DNA of 35,337 nt from Gammaproteobacteria bacterium (lineage in GTDB: Bacteria; Pseudomonadota; Gammaproteobacteria; Steroidobacterales; Woeseiaceae), in contig JAACFJ010000008.1 of NCBI GenBank assembly GCA_009937505.1, forward strand, positions 1 to 35,337, read 5' to 3'. The position numbers and the translations under genes were made by a program. Under the pieces are notes generated by a model that was given only the letters and a program-made list of their open reading frames with translations, made no database searches and was not told the origin of the DNA. Positions 21,837 through 30,490 of this stretch are shown here, piece after piece (position 1 is the stretch's first letter; each line of letters begins with the position of its first letter).

Positions 21837-23570
21837 ATGCGTAAACTGATTACCTTTCTCGCAGCCTCCTTTTTGCCGCTGACTTTCGCTCTTGCGCAGT
21901 CGAGCGATGTGCCAATCGTTCGCTACAGTGACCTGCGGCACCCGGTTTTCGGGGCCAACGGCATGGTGTCGTCGCAAAACGCACACGCAACTGAAGTCGG
22001 CGCACAGGTGCTCGCCGACGGTGGCAACGCTGTCGACGCCGCGGTAGCGGTCGGTTTCGCCCTGGCCGTGACGTTGCCGCGCGCGGGTAACCTCGGCGGC
22101 GGTGGTTTCATGCTGGTGCACGATGCCGGCTCGGACGAGACGGTTGCGATCGACTATCGCGAGGCAGCGCCCGTGCGCGCCGTTCGCGATATGTTTCTCG
22201 ACGGCGATGGCAACGTCGACAAGGATAAGGCTCGTTTCAGCCACCTGTCCGCCGGCGTGCCGGGGACCGTGGCCGGCCTCTGGCGTGCGCACCAGGACTA
22301 CGGGCGATTGCCGTGGAAGCGCGTCGTCGAACCGGCCGTCCGGCTGGCCCGCGACGGCTTCGAAGTCACCTACGATCTTGCCGGATTGCTGGCCTCACGG
22401 AAGGAGCGCTTGTGCCGTTTCGAGGCGGCCTGCCGTTATTTTTACAAGCCGGGTGGCGAACCGTACGGGCCGGGCGAGCGCTTCATGCAGCCGGATCTTG
22501 CCGATACGCTGGAGGCGATCGCCAACGATGGCCCTGATGCGTTCTACAGGGGTGAGATTGCGAAAAAAATCGTCGCTGAAATGGAAAAGCATGGCGGGCT
22601 GGTCGATGCCGGGTCGCTCGCTGCCTATGAGCCCGCGATTCGCGACGCGGCACGCGGTACTTATCGCGGTTACGAGGTCCTCACGATGCCGCCGCCGAGT
22701 TCGGGCGGCATCCACATCGTGCAGATGTTGAACATTCTTGAAAATTTCCCGATGGACGAGTTCGGATCCGGCAGCGCCGACGCGGTGCACGTGCTGGCAG
22801 AATCCGCGCGCCTTGCCTACGCCGACCGCAGCAAGCACCTCGGCGACCCGGACTATTACGACGTCCCGGTCGAGTGGCTCATGAGCAAGGCCTATGCCAG
22901 GGAACTTGCGGCGGGCATCGACCTGGAGCAGGCGCGGCCGTCCTCCGACGTCGCGCCGGGCGTGCCGCCCGCGTACGAGAGTCCCGACACTACCCACTAC
23001 TCGGTCATCGATCGCGAGGGCAACGTGGTCTCCAACACGACGACGCTGAACTTTTCCTTCGGCTCGGGGATCGCGGTCACCGGCGCAGGCTTCCTGCTCA
23101 ACAACGAGATGGACGACTTTTCGGCGAAAGCCGGCGTGCCGAATGCGTATGGCCTGATAGGTCACAAAGCGAACGAGATCGAGAGCGGCAAGAGGCCGCT
23201 CAGTTCGATGACGCCAACGATCGTGCTGAACGATGGCGAGGCGTGGTTCGCGACCGGCAGCCCGGGCGGCAGCCGCATCATCACCACGGTTTTGCAGATG
23301 ATCGTCAACGTCATCGATCACGGCATGAACATCGCGGAGGCCGAAGCGGCGCCGCGCATGCATCACCAGTGGCTCCCCGATCTGTTGCAGCTAGAGTCGG
23401 GATTCAGTCCGGACACGATCCGGATACTCGAGGCCCGCGGTCACAAGATCGCGGCAACGCAATGGTCCATGGGCAGCCTGCAGACGGTTGCCTACAAGGA
23501 CGGCGTGTTCAGGGGTTCCTCCGATCCCCGGCGCCCCAACGCGGCAAGCATTGCGCCAGCGCGCGACTAG
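21837..23570 (+). CDS. ggt: Gamma-glutamyltransferase
   Basis: An N-terminal-nucleophile hydrolase that cleaves or transfers gamma-glutamyl groups, such as that of glutathione, in the periplasm. 577 residues with a signal peptide cut near ALA-QSS (residues 20-21). The precursor cleaves itself before catalytic Thr385 in DTTHYSVIDREGNVVSNTTTLN. Also seen: GGNAVDAAVAV, NLGGGGFML, the lid-loop region NNEMDDFSAKAGVPNAYG, PLSSMTPTIV and GSPGGSRIITT. The start at 21837 begins the signal peptide; the frame runs much further back through pit as a shadow. It ends on a CTAG shared with the convergent synthetase. Neighbouring gamma-glutamyl genes suggest a role with gamma-glutamyl amines, but that is inference. 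Confidence 0.93.
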   Translation: MRKLITFLAASFLPLTFALAQSSDVPIVRYSDLRHPVFGANGMVSSQNAHATEVGAQVLADGGNAVDAAVAVGFALAVTLPRAGNLGGGGFMLVHDAGSDETVAIDYREAAPVRAVRDMFLDGDGNVDKDKARFSHLSAGVPGTVAGLWRAHQDYGRLPWKRVVEPAVRLARDGFEVTYDLAGLLASRKERLCRFEAACRYFYKPGGEPYGPGERFMQPDLADTLEAIANDGPDAFYRGEIAKKIVAEMEKHGGLVDAGSLAAYEPAIRDAARGTYRGYEVLTMPPPSSGGIHIVQMLNILENFPMDEFGSGSADAVHVLAESARLAYADRSKHLGDPDYYDVPVEWLMSKAYARELAAGIDLEQARPSSDVAPGVPPAYESPDTTHYSVIDREGNVVSNTTTLNFSFGSGIAVTGAGFLLNNEMDDFSAKAGVPNAYGLIGHKANEIESGKRPLSSMTPTIVLNDGEAWFATGSPGGSRIITTVLQMIVNVIDHGMNIAEAEAAPRMHHQWLPDLLQLESGFSPDTIRILEARGHKIAATQWSMGSLQTVAYKDGVFRGSSDPRRPNAASIAPARD

Positions 23571-24967
23571 ACCGATCGCAGGTACCACTCGTAGTCGAGC
23601 AGGCTGATCGTATTGTGAAATGCCGCGGATTCCGCGCGCCGGTTGCCGAGGAAGTAGTGGCAGTAGTCCTTGCCGAGATAGACCGGCAAGACCTTGCTGC
23701 GCGAGAACTTGTCGAGCGCCGCATCCCAGCGGACGGGAATCCGCGTTTTGAGCGAAACAACCTCGCCTTCTTCGACCATGCGACCCGGATCGCACTTGCT
23801 GGTCAGCCCGTGATGTACGCCGGCAGCGATAGCCGCCGTGACCAGATAGGGATTTGCGTCCGCACCGGAGACGCGGTGTTCGAAGCGCAGGTTCTTCTCG
23901 TCCGACATGGGCACGCGCACCGCAACGGCGCGATGGTTGACGCCCCAGTTCGGTTCGACCGGGGCAAACATTTCCGGCCGTAGCCGCCGGTAGGAGTTGG
24001 CGTTGGGCGCGAAGATCGCCGTGCTCTCGGGCATGGTCTGGAGGAGGCCGCCGACCGCGTGCCGCAGTCTTGCGGAGAACGGCGGCGAGGCCATCTTTTC
24101 CTTACCCTGTGAGAAGTAGTTGACGCCGTTCTCGTCCACCAGGCTCATGTGAACGTGCAGCCCGCAACCGCTCTCTTCCTCGAAAGGCTTGGCCATGAAA
24201 CACGCGACGAAGCCGTGCTTGCGCGCGGCTGCCTTGACGATGCGCTTCAGAAGCACCGAATTATCGCAGGCCAGAACGGGATCGGTGACGTGCCGCAGGT
24301 TTATCTCGAATTGCCCTTGCGCAAACTCGGAAATAGCCGATTCGGCCGGGACGCCCTGGGCCTCGCACCAGGCGTACACATCGTTGAGGAACGCTTCGAC
24401 TTCCCAGAGGTCGTCGTGACTGTAGACCTGGGTACCCGGTTGCGGTAAGCCCAGGGCCGGCACACGCGGCGTCCCCGGTGTCGGCGTATCGGCCTCTGCG
24501 TCGAGCAGGTAGAACTCGAGTTCGGTCGCCATGACGACCTTGAGGCCTTTCTTGTGAAGTGGCTCGAGTGCCTTTTCCAGCACGGTTCGCGGGTCCGCGA
24601 AGAACGGCGTGCCGTCTTCCTCGTGGAATCGGAACATGGCCTGCGCCATCGGGCGCTCCGACCAGGGCACCGGCGCAATGCTGCCCGGCACCAGCCGGCA
24701 CGCCCTGTCGGGATCGCCGTCCGCCTCGCCGAAGGGAAATCCGGGAACCGTGTAGCCCAGCCCGTCGAGCAACACGATGCCGGCGCACATCGAGAAACCG
24801 TTATCGCAAACCTTCTGCATGTCCTCTGCCTGGATGCGCTTGCCCTTGAGGAAACCGTGCATGTCGGCCACCAGCAATTCCATGGACAGGGTATCGGGCT
24901 GCGCCTTCAGGAGTCTGCCAAGTTCGGCTTTCAGGGGATTTGTCTTTCGTTGCGCCACAAATCGCAT
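23567..24967 (-). CDS. Gamma-glutamylpolyamine synthetase (glutamine synthetase family, PuuA-like)
   Basis: 466 residues of the glutamine-synthetase fold, nearest to PuuA/SpuI enzymes that join glutamate to putrescine or other amines with ATP. Motifs: ATELEFYLLDAE (metal ligands), GQFEINLRHVTDP, ESGCGLHVHMSLVDENG, IFAPNANSYRRLRPEMFAPVEPNWG and RFEHRVSGADANPYL. It lacks the adenylylated-Tyr loop context of ammonia-using GlnA. The start ATG 24967 was chosen because the conserved N-terminus begins nearby; the longer frame upstream is in shadow. It is divergent from the NhaC-family transporter. Confidence 0.87.
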   Translation of the reverse strand: MRFVAQRKTNPLKAELGRLLKAQPDTLSMELLVADMHGFLKGKRIQAEDMQKVCDNGFSMCAGIVLLDGLGYTVPGFPFGEADGDPDRACRLVPGSIAPVPWSERPMAQAMFRFHEEDGTPFFADPRTVLEKALEPLHKKGLKVVMATELEFYLLDAEADTPTPGTPRVPALGLPQPGTQVYSHDDLWEVEAFLNDVYAWCEAQGVPAESAISEFAQGQFEINLRHVTDPVLACDNSVLLKRIVKAAARKHGFVACFMAKPFEEESGCGLHVHMSLVDENGVNYFSQGKEKMASPPFSARLRHAVGGLLQTMPESTAIFAPNANSYRRLRPEMFAPVEPNWGVNHRAVAVRVPMSDEKNLRFEHRVSGADANPYLVTAAIAAGVHHGLTSKCDPGRMVEEGEVVSLKTRIPVRWDAALDKFSRSKVLPVYLGKDYCHYFLGNRRAESAAFHNTISLLDYEWYLRSV

Positions 24968-25006
24968 GTTAACATTCCGGAAATCACAAGCGGCAGGAAT
25001 AAGAAC

Positions 25007-26905
25007 ATCATAATCAAGCACCTGTACGCCCGTTTCCGGATCATTCGCGGCCTTTGCGTCGGCTTCGGTTTGTTTGCATGCGCACCGGGTGCGGCGGCCA
25101 TCGAGGCCGATGTTCCCGGCATCGTGCTCGACGACGTGCCGTTCGAGATCGTCATCAGTGGCGCGCCGGCCGGGGATTCGGTCGAGGCCCGGCTCGACGG
25201 CAAACGTGTTGTGGCCACGGCCGATGACTCCGGTACGGCCACGCTGGCAGACCTGGTCGTTAGCGGTAGCGGCCATTTCACGCTTGACTACGCGGCGGGC
25301 GCGGAGACCGGTTCCGTCGAGCTGCGCGTAATGCCGGGCTGGGTTTCATTGCTGCCGGCGTTTACGGCGATTGCCGTTGCGCTGATTATCCGCAGCGTCG
25401 TGCCGGCACTGCTGCTCGGGATCTGGCTCGGCGCGACAGCGCTGAATTCGTTTACGCTGAAAGGAGCGGCCGTCGGCCTGCTCGAATCCTTCGAGGTGTT
25501 TGTCGCCAGCACGGTCGCGAAGCCCGATCACGCGGCCATCATCCTGTTTACGATGATGATCGGGGGCATGGTGGGCATTATCACGCGCAACGGCGGCATG
25601 ATGAGCATCGTGAAGATGGTCGTGAGCCGGGCAAAGACCGCGATGGGCGCCCAGGTGGCTGCATGGCTCATGGGGCTGATGATTTTCTTCGACGACTATG
25701 CGAACACGCTCGTCGTCGGCAACACCGCACGGCCCATAACCGATCAGCTGAAGATCTCCCGCGAAAAGCTCGCGTACATCGTCGACTCGACGGCGGCGCC
25801 CGTCGTGAGCATCGCACTGATCACGACCTGGATCGGCTACGAAGTCAGCCTGATCGACGCAGCGCTGCAGGACATCAGCGAACTGGCCGACGTACCGGCG
25901 TATGCGATCTTCCTGCAGTCGATCCCTTACAGCTTTTACCCGATCCTCGCGATCGTCTTCGTGTTCATGGTTGCGGTTACCGGTCGCGATATGGGGCCGA
26001 TGTACGCGGCGGAGGTACGCGCGCGCAAAGGCGACGTATTCTCAGTCGGCGATGACGGCGCGGATTCGGCGAGCGGAGACACGCTGGAGCCGAAGCCCGA
26101 CGTGCCGCCCCGTCCGGTGAACGCGTTCATACCAATCATCGTCCTGGTTGTGGCGCTGCTCGGCGGCCTTTACGCAACGGGCGACGGCGAAACGATCCGG
26201 GAGATCATCGGCGACGCGAATCCGTACAAGGCGATGATGTGGGCGTCCTTCATGGGCGCGCTGACGGCGGCGGCGATGTCCATAGGGCAACGCATCCTGA
26301 CCACCCATGAGACCGTGGACGCCTGGTACGGCGGTGTGCGGGCCACGCTGTTCGGCATGATCGTGCTGGTGCTCGCATGGTCCATGGCCGATGTCACCAC
26401 GGCGCTGAACGCCAAGGGCTACCTCATAACCATCCTCGGCGAGTCGATGCCCGCCGCCTGGGTGCCCGCGGGCGTATTCGTGCTTGCGGGCGTGACGGCA
26501 TTTGCGACCGGGACCAGCTGGGGCACGATGGGCATCCTGGTGCCGCTCGTAATACCGCTGGCGTGGGCGGTGATGAGCGTCAACGGCATGACCGAGGCGG
26601 GCGACATGCACATTCTCTATTCGTCTGTCTCCTGCGTTCTCGCCGGTGCCGTTTGGGGCGACCACTGCTCGCCGATCTCCGATACCACGGTATTGTCATC
26701 GATTGCGTCGGGGTGCAACCACATCGAACATGTCCGCACCCAGTTGCCGTATGCATTGCTGGTCGGTCTCGTTGCGATCGTGATCGGCACGGTGCCGGGC
26801 GGTTACGGCGTGCCGCCGTGGGTGTCGCTGCTCGGCGGCGGCGTTGTCCTTTATGTCGTCTTGCGGCTGCGGGGGCGGCAGGCCGACGCCGCGGCGGCCG
26901 AGTGA
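25007..26905 (+). CDS. NhaC-family Na+/H+ antiporter-like transporter (start codon uncertain)
   Basis: About 630 residues. A signal-like segment (GLCVGFGLFACAPGAAA) is followed by a roughly 80-residue beta-rich, probably periplasmic domain. The transporter core has about ten or more membrane segments, with FDDYANTLVVGNTARPITDQ, VDSTAAPVVSIALITTWIGYE, FATGTSWGTMGILVPL and AVWGDHCSPISDTTVLSS as NhaC-family signatures. The cargo may be Na+/H+ or, given the neighbours, an amine or amino acid exchanged with ions. No ATG, GTG or TTG lies in frame between the divergent gene and the signal segment. AGGA at 24995-24998 points to ATC 25007 or ATA 25010; CTG 25022 is an alternative; TTG 24950 would overlap the divergent gene. 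The stop at 26905 is firm. Confidence 0.82.
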   Translation: MIIKHLYARFRIIRGLCVGFGLFACAPGAAAIEADVPGIVLDDVPFEIVISGAPAGDSVEARLDGKRVVATADDSGTATLADLVVSGSGHFTLDYAAGAETGSVELRVMPGWVSLLPAFTAIAVALIIRSVVPALLLGIWLGATALNSFTLKGAAVGLLESFEVFVASTVAKPDHAAIILFTMMIGGMVGIITRNGGMMSIVKMVVSRAKTAMGAQVAAWLMGLMIFFDDYANTLVVGNTARPITDQLKISREKLAYIVDSTAAPVVSIALITTWIGYEVSLIDAALQDISELADVPAYAIFLQSIPYSFYPILAIVFVFMVAVTGRDMGPMYAAEVRARKGDVFSVGDDGADSASGDTLEPKPDVPPRPVNAFIPIIVLVVALLGGLYATGDGETIREIIGDANPYKAMMWASFMGALTAAAMSIGQRILTTHETVDAWYGGVRATLFGMIVLVLAWSMADVTTALNAKGYLITILGESMPAAWVPAGVFVLAGVTAFATGTSWGTMGILVPLVIPLAWAVMSVNGMTEAGDMHILYSSVSCVLAGAVWGDHCSPISDTTVLSSIASGCNHIEHVRTQLPYALLVGLVAIVIGTVPGGYGVPPWVSLLGGGVVLYVVLRLRGRQADAAAAE

Positions 26906-26918
26906 GCCGCTTGCAATC

Positions 26919-26924
26919 TATACT
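26919..26924 (+). promoter_or_regulatory. Candidate -10 box of the puuD-like operon
   Basis: TATACT with a weak -35, in the 85-bp gap after the transporter gene. It would give a leader of about 60 nt before the ATG at 26991. Confidence 0.35.
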
Positions 26925-26966
26925 CGGCGGCACCGCCTAGCGTATCCTTTAGCCTTCAAACCGTAG

Positions 26967-26990
26967 AGGAGTGCCGGGGTTTGTCCCCAT
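26967..26990 (+). promoter_or_regulatory. Ribosome site separated from the ATG by a small hairpin
   Basis: AGGAG (26967-26971) is 19 nt before the ATG at 26991, too far for normal initiation. Between them GGGG-TTTGT-CCCC (26976-26988) can fold, leaving about 6 unpaired nucleotides between ribosome site and start, an ideal distance. The alternative is that GGGG itself acts as a weak ribosome site. Confidence 0.4.
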
Positions 26991-27749
26991 ATGCGCCCGA
27001 AACCCATTATCGGCGTGCCGGCGGATCGTCGCGTTCTCGAGCCCCATCCATTTCACATGGCGGGGGAAAAATACCTGAAGGCCGTTATCGAGGCCGCAGA
27101 CGCGGTCCCGCTGATCGTCCCTGTGCTAGCGGATGACCTCGCTATCGACGAACTCGTGGACCAGGTCGACGGGGTATTGCTGACGGGCAGCCCGAGCGAC
27201 CTGGAACCGCGGCATTACGGCGGCGAGTCCGACGATCCTGATGCGTTACGCGATCCGCACCGCGACGCGCTCACGTTGCCGATTGCCCGGCACGCGCTGG
27301 AAACGGGCGTGCCCCTGTTCGCCATCTGCCGCGGATTCCAGGAACTCAATGTCGTGCTTGGCGGTACGCTGCACCAGAAGGTAAGCGATGTGGCCGGATA
27401 CCATAGCCACAAGGAGAACCCGGACGATCCGCTGGACGTTCAGTACGGGCCCTCGCACCCGGTCACGCTGGTAGAGGGCGGTTTGCTCGCTCGCCTCGCC
27501 GGCGCCGGGGAAGTCATGGTGAATTCCCTGCACGGGCAGGGCATTGCACGGCTGGCGGACGACGTTACGGTCGAGGCGGTGGCCGACGATGGGTTGATAG
27601 AGGCCTTCACGGTCGATGGTGCCACGGCGTTTGCGCTGGCGGTGCAGTGGCACCCGGAATGGAAAGCGACCAGCAACAAATTTTCGAGCGCGATGTTCGA
27701 GGCATTCGGTGACGCGTGCCGGGAGCGTGCCGGCAAACGGCAGGTGTAA
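26991..27749 (+). CDS. puuD: Gamma-glutamyl-gamma-aminobutyrate hydrolase-like (PuuD family)
   Basis: 252 residues of the class I glutamine-amidotransferase-like peptidase C26 family, which releases GABA and glutamate from gamma-Glu-GABA in the Puu route. Catalytic triad: Cys113 in AICRGFQELNVVLGG, His221 and Glu223 in VQWHPEW. Also typical are GVLLTGSPSDLEPRHYG and VNSLHGQGIARL. Cytosolic. First gene of a tight operon with the second synthetase (2-bp gap), aminotransferase and agmatinase. It could serve other gamma-glutamyl amides. Confidence 0.88.
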   Translation: MRPKPIIGVPADRRVLEPHPFHMAGEKYLKAVIEAADAVPLIVPVLADDLAIDELVDQVDGVLLTGSPSDLEPRHYGGESDDPDALRDPHRDALTLPIARHALETGVPLFAICRGFQELNVVLGGTLHQKVSDVAGYHSHKENPDDPLDVQYGPSHPVTLVEGGLLARLAGAGEVMVNSLHGQGIARLADDVTVEAVADDGLIEAFTVDGATAFALAVQWHPEWKATSNKFSSAMFEAFGDACRERAGKRQV

Positions 27750-27751
27750 TA

Positions 27752-29083
27752 GTGAGTAAAGACGAAGTTTTTCAGCCCTGGTTCACGAAGAGAGGCATCG
27801 AGGACGTAGAGGCGTTCGTGCCGGATATGGCGGGCTCGGCACGCGGCAAAGTGATCCCGGCCGCCAAGTTCGGTACCGGCGAAATGAAGATGCCGGAGTC
27901 GATTTTTTCACAGACGGTCTCGGGCGATTTCATCGACGACCCGAACAATGTCGAGGATCGCGACATGCTGCTGGTACCGGATGCCACAACGTTGCGGCCC
28001 GTTCCCTGGGCGACCGATCCTGCTGCATCGGTGTTTCTCGATTGCTACCGTCGTGACATGACGCGAGTGCCCACGTCGCCGCGCGGTGTGCTGCGAAGGG
28101 TACTGGCGAAATTCGAATCCAGCGGCTGGATACCCGTGGTTGCGCCAGAGGTCGAATTCTACCTGCTGAGCCCGCACTCGGACCCCATGAAGGAAGCCGA
28201 GCCGCCGGAGGGACGTCTGGGCTGGACGGAAGGCGCGCGGCAGCCCTACAGCATCGATACGATGAACGATTTCGATCCGTTTATTAACGATGTCTACGCC
28301 TATTGCGAGGACCAGGGGATTCGCATCGATACCCTGTCCCAGGAGGCCGGGCCGGCGCAGTTCGAGATAAATTTCCTGCACGGTAACGCGGTGGATCTTG
28401 CCGACCAGGTATTCCTCTTCAAGCGCACCGTGCGGGAGGCGGCGATCGAGCATGAGATGCACGCGACGTTTCTTGCGAAGCCGATGTCGGAGGATGCGGG
28501 CAGCGCGCTGCACATTCACCAGAGCGTGGTGGACAAGCAGGGCAACAACATATTCTCCACGCCCGATGGCGAGCCGAGTGAGCTGTTCTACGGTTTCCTG
28601 GGCGGACTGCAGCGCTACATGCCCGATGCCATGCTGATCTTCGCGCCCTACGTCAACTCCTACCGCCGATTTCTGAATCCGGACTCGTCGCCAGTCAATC
28701 TCGCCTGGGCGATCGACAATCGCACGGTCGGCCTGCGCGTGCCCGACGGGTTAGCGGACGCGCGCCGTATCGAGAATCGAGTTGCCGGGTCGGACGTGAA
28801 CCCGTACCTCGCGATTGCGGCGACGCTTGCCTGCGGTTACCTTGGCATGGTGGAAGGGTCAACCCCGACAGATCCGATATCGGGCAGCGCGTACGGCAGT
28901 GAATTCAAGCTGCACTGGCACATCTATTCGGCGATCGAGGCGCTGCGTGACAGCAACGCGATGCGGAGTATGCTCGGCGACGAGTTCGTCACCTTGTACT
29001 GCGGGCTCAAGCACGCCGAGTTCATGGAGTTCGAAGAGATCATCACGCCCTGGGAGCGTGAGATCCTGATGTTCAACGTATGA
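27752..29083 (+). CDS. Second gamma-glutamylpolyamine synthetase-like protein
   Basis: 443 residues, glutamine-synthetase fold. Motifs: VAPEVEFYLLSPHSDP, AGPAQFEINFLHG, AGSALHIHQSVVDKQGNN, IFAPYVNSYRRFLNPDSSPVNLAWAIDN and RIENRVAGSDVNPYLAIAAT. It differs clearly in sequence from the one at 23567-24967, so it is not a recent copy; the pair may prefer different amines, as the several Pau enzymes of Pseudomonas do. Start is GTG at 27752, with AGGTG before it, 2 bp after the PuuD stop. An upstream in-frame start at 27716 would overlap that gene. Confidence 0.87.
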   Translation: MSKDEVFQPWFTKRGIEDVEAFVPDMAGSARGKVIPAAKFGTGEMKMPESIFSQTVSGDFIDDPNNVEDRDMLLVPDATTLRPVPWATDPAASVFLDCYRRDMTRVPTSPRGVLRRVLAKFESSGWIPVVAPEVEFYLLSPHSDPMKEAEPPEGRLGWTEGARQPYSIDTMNDFDPFINDVYAYCEDQGIRIDTLSQEAGPAQFEINFLHGNAVDLADQVFLFKRTVREAAIEHEMHATFLAKPMSEDAGSALHIHQSVVDKQGNNIFSTPDGEPSELFYGFLGGLQRYMPDAMLIFAPYVNSYRRFLNPDSSPVNLAWAIDNRTVGLRVPDGLADARRIENRVAGSDVNPYLAIAATLACGYLGMVEGSTPTDPISGSAYGSEFKLHWHIYSAIEALRDSNAMRSMLGDEFVTLYCGLKHAEFMEFEEIITPWEREILMFNV

Positions 29084-29095
29084 CCGAGGTAACGC

Positions 29096-30469
29096 ATGGC
29101 GGCGATTGAAAAGCGATCTCGACAGGACTGGCAGGAACTGGACAAAGATCACCACCTGCATCCGTTCACGGACCACAAGGCACTGCACGAGAAACGATCG
29201 CGTATCATTACGCGTGCCGAAGGTTCGTATATTTTCGACGCTGACGGCAACCGCATTCTCGACGGCATGTCCGGGCTCTGGTGCGTCAACGTCGGTTACG
29301 GCCAGCAATCACTCATCGATGCCGCGACACGGCAGCTGCAGGAACTGCCTTACTACAACAATTTCTTCCAGTGTGCGCACCCGCCGTCGATCGAACTTGC
29401 TTCGATCCTGCAGGAGATCAGCCAGCCGCAGTTCAACCGGGTGTTTTTCGCCGGGTCCGGATCCGAGTCCAACGACACCGTGGTGCGCATGGTGCGTACC
29501 TACTGGGACCTGATGGGCCAGCCACAGCGTCACACGATCATCAGCCGCAAGAACGCCTACCACGGCTCGACCGTCGCGGCAGCGAGCCTCGGCGGGATGA
29601 AGCCCATGCACCGCCAGAGCGGCCTGCCGATACCGGGCATCGAGCACATCGACCAGCCCTACTGGTTCGGCAGCGATCGCAGTCTTTCCCCCGACGAATT
29701 CGGCCTGGCCACCGCCAGGGCGCTCGAGGAGAAGATCCGCGAGATCGGCACTGACAAGGTGGCCGCGTTCATCGGCGAGCCCGTGCAGGGAGCCGGCGGC
29801 GTCATCATTCCCCCCGATACCTACTGGCCGGAGATCCAGCGCATCTGCGACGAGTACGGCATTCTGCTGATTTCAGACGAGGTCATCACCGGGTTCGGGC
29901 GTCTCGGAGAATGGTTCGGCGCCGATCATTTCGGCACGCGGCCGGACCTGATGCCGTTTGCGAAGGGCGTGACCTCGGGCTATCTGCCGCTTGGCGGCGT
30001 CCTCGTCGGCGACCGCGTTGCGGACGTGATGATCGAGAAGGGCGGCGAGTTCTTTCACGGCTACACCTACTCGGGTCACCCGGCGGCCTGTGCCGTTGCG
30101 ATCGCAAACATTCGCCTGATCCAGGAGGAAGGGCTCGTCGGCCGGGTGAAGAACGACATCGGCCCATACCTGCAGGAACGTTGGCACAAGCTTGGCGAGC
30201 ACCCGCTCGTCGGCGATACGCGCATGATCGGGCTGATGGGCGCGCTGGAACTCGTCGCGGACAAGGAGACGCTCGAGCGATTCCCGGAGAAGCGGGGCGC
30301 CGGCACGATCTGCCGCGACATGTTCCTCGAGAACGGCCTGGTGCTGAGAGCGGTGGGCGACACTATGGTCTGCGCACCACCGCTGGTGCTGAAGCCTGAG
30401 GAAGCCGACGAACTCGTGGACACGGCCTGGAAGTGTCTGGACCTGACCGCAGAGGCGCTCGCGCCCTGA
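29096..30469 (+). CDS. spuC: Class III aminotransferase, putrescine:pyruvate type (SpuC-like)
   Basis: 457 residues, PLP enzyme of the omega-aminotransferase class. PLP lysine Lys290 in MPFAKGVTSGYLPLGGVLVG, with ISDEVITGFGRLG, the phosphate-binding GSGSESNDTVVRMVRTYW, and NAYHGSTVAAASLGG. The N-terminal DKDHHLHPFTDHKALHEK is typical of the SpuC / putrescine and beta-alanine:pyruvate group. It would convert putrescine (or gamma-Glu-putrescine) to the aldehyde, passing the amino group to pyruvate. Cytosolic, in the operon 12 bp after the synthetase. No aldehyde dehydrogenase follows in the window. Confidence 0.87.
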   Translation: MAAIEKRSRQDWQELDKDHHLHPFTDHKALHEKRSRIITRAEGSYIFDADGNRILDGMSGLWCVNVGYGQQSLIDAATRQLQELPYYNNFFQCAHPPSIELASILQEISQPQFNRVFFAGSGSESNDTVVRMVRTYWDLMGQPQRHTIISRKNAYHGSTVAAASLGGMKPMHRQSGLPIPGIEHIDQPYWFGSDRSLSPDEFGLATARALEEKIREIGTDKVAAFIGEPVQGAGGVIIPPDTYWPEIQRICDEYGILLISDEVITGFGRLGEWFGADHFGTRPDLMPFAKGVTSGYLPLGGVLVGDRVADVMIEKGGEFFHGYTYSGHPAACAVAIANIRLIQEEGLVGRVKNDIGPYLQERWHKLGEHPLVGDTRMIGLMGALELVADKETLERFPEKRGAGTICRDMFLENGLVLRAVGDTMVCAPPLVLKPEEADELVDTAWKCLDLTAEALAP

Positions 30470-30490
30470 CTGTCCGCGCGGAGTAATTGC

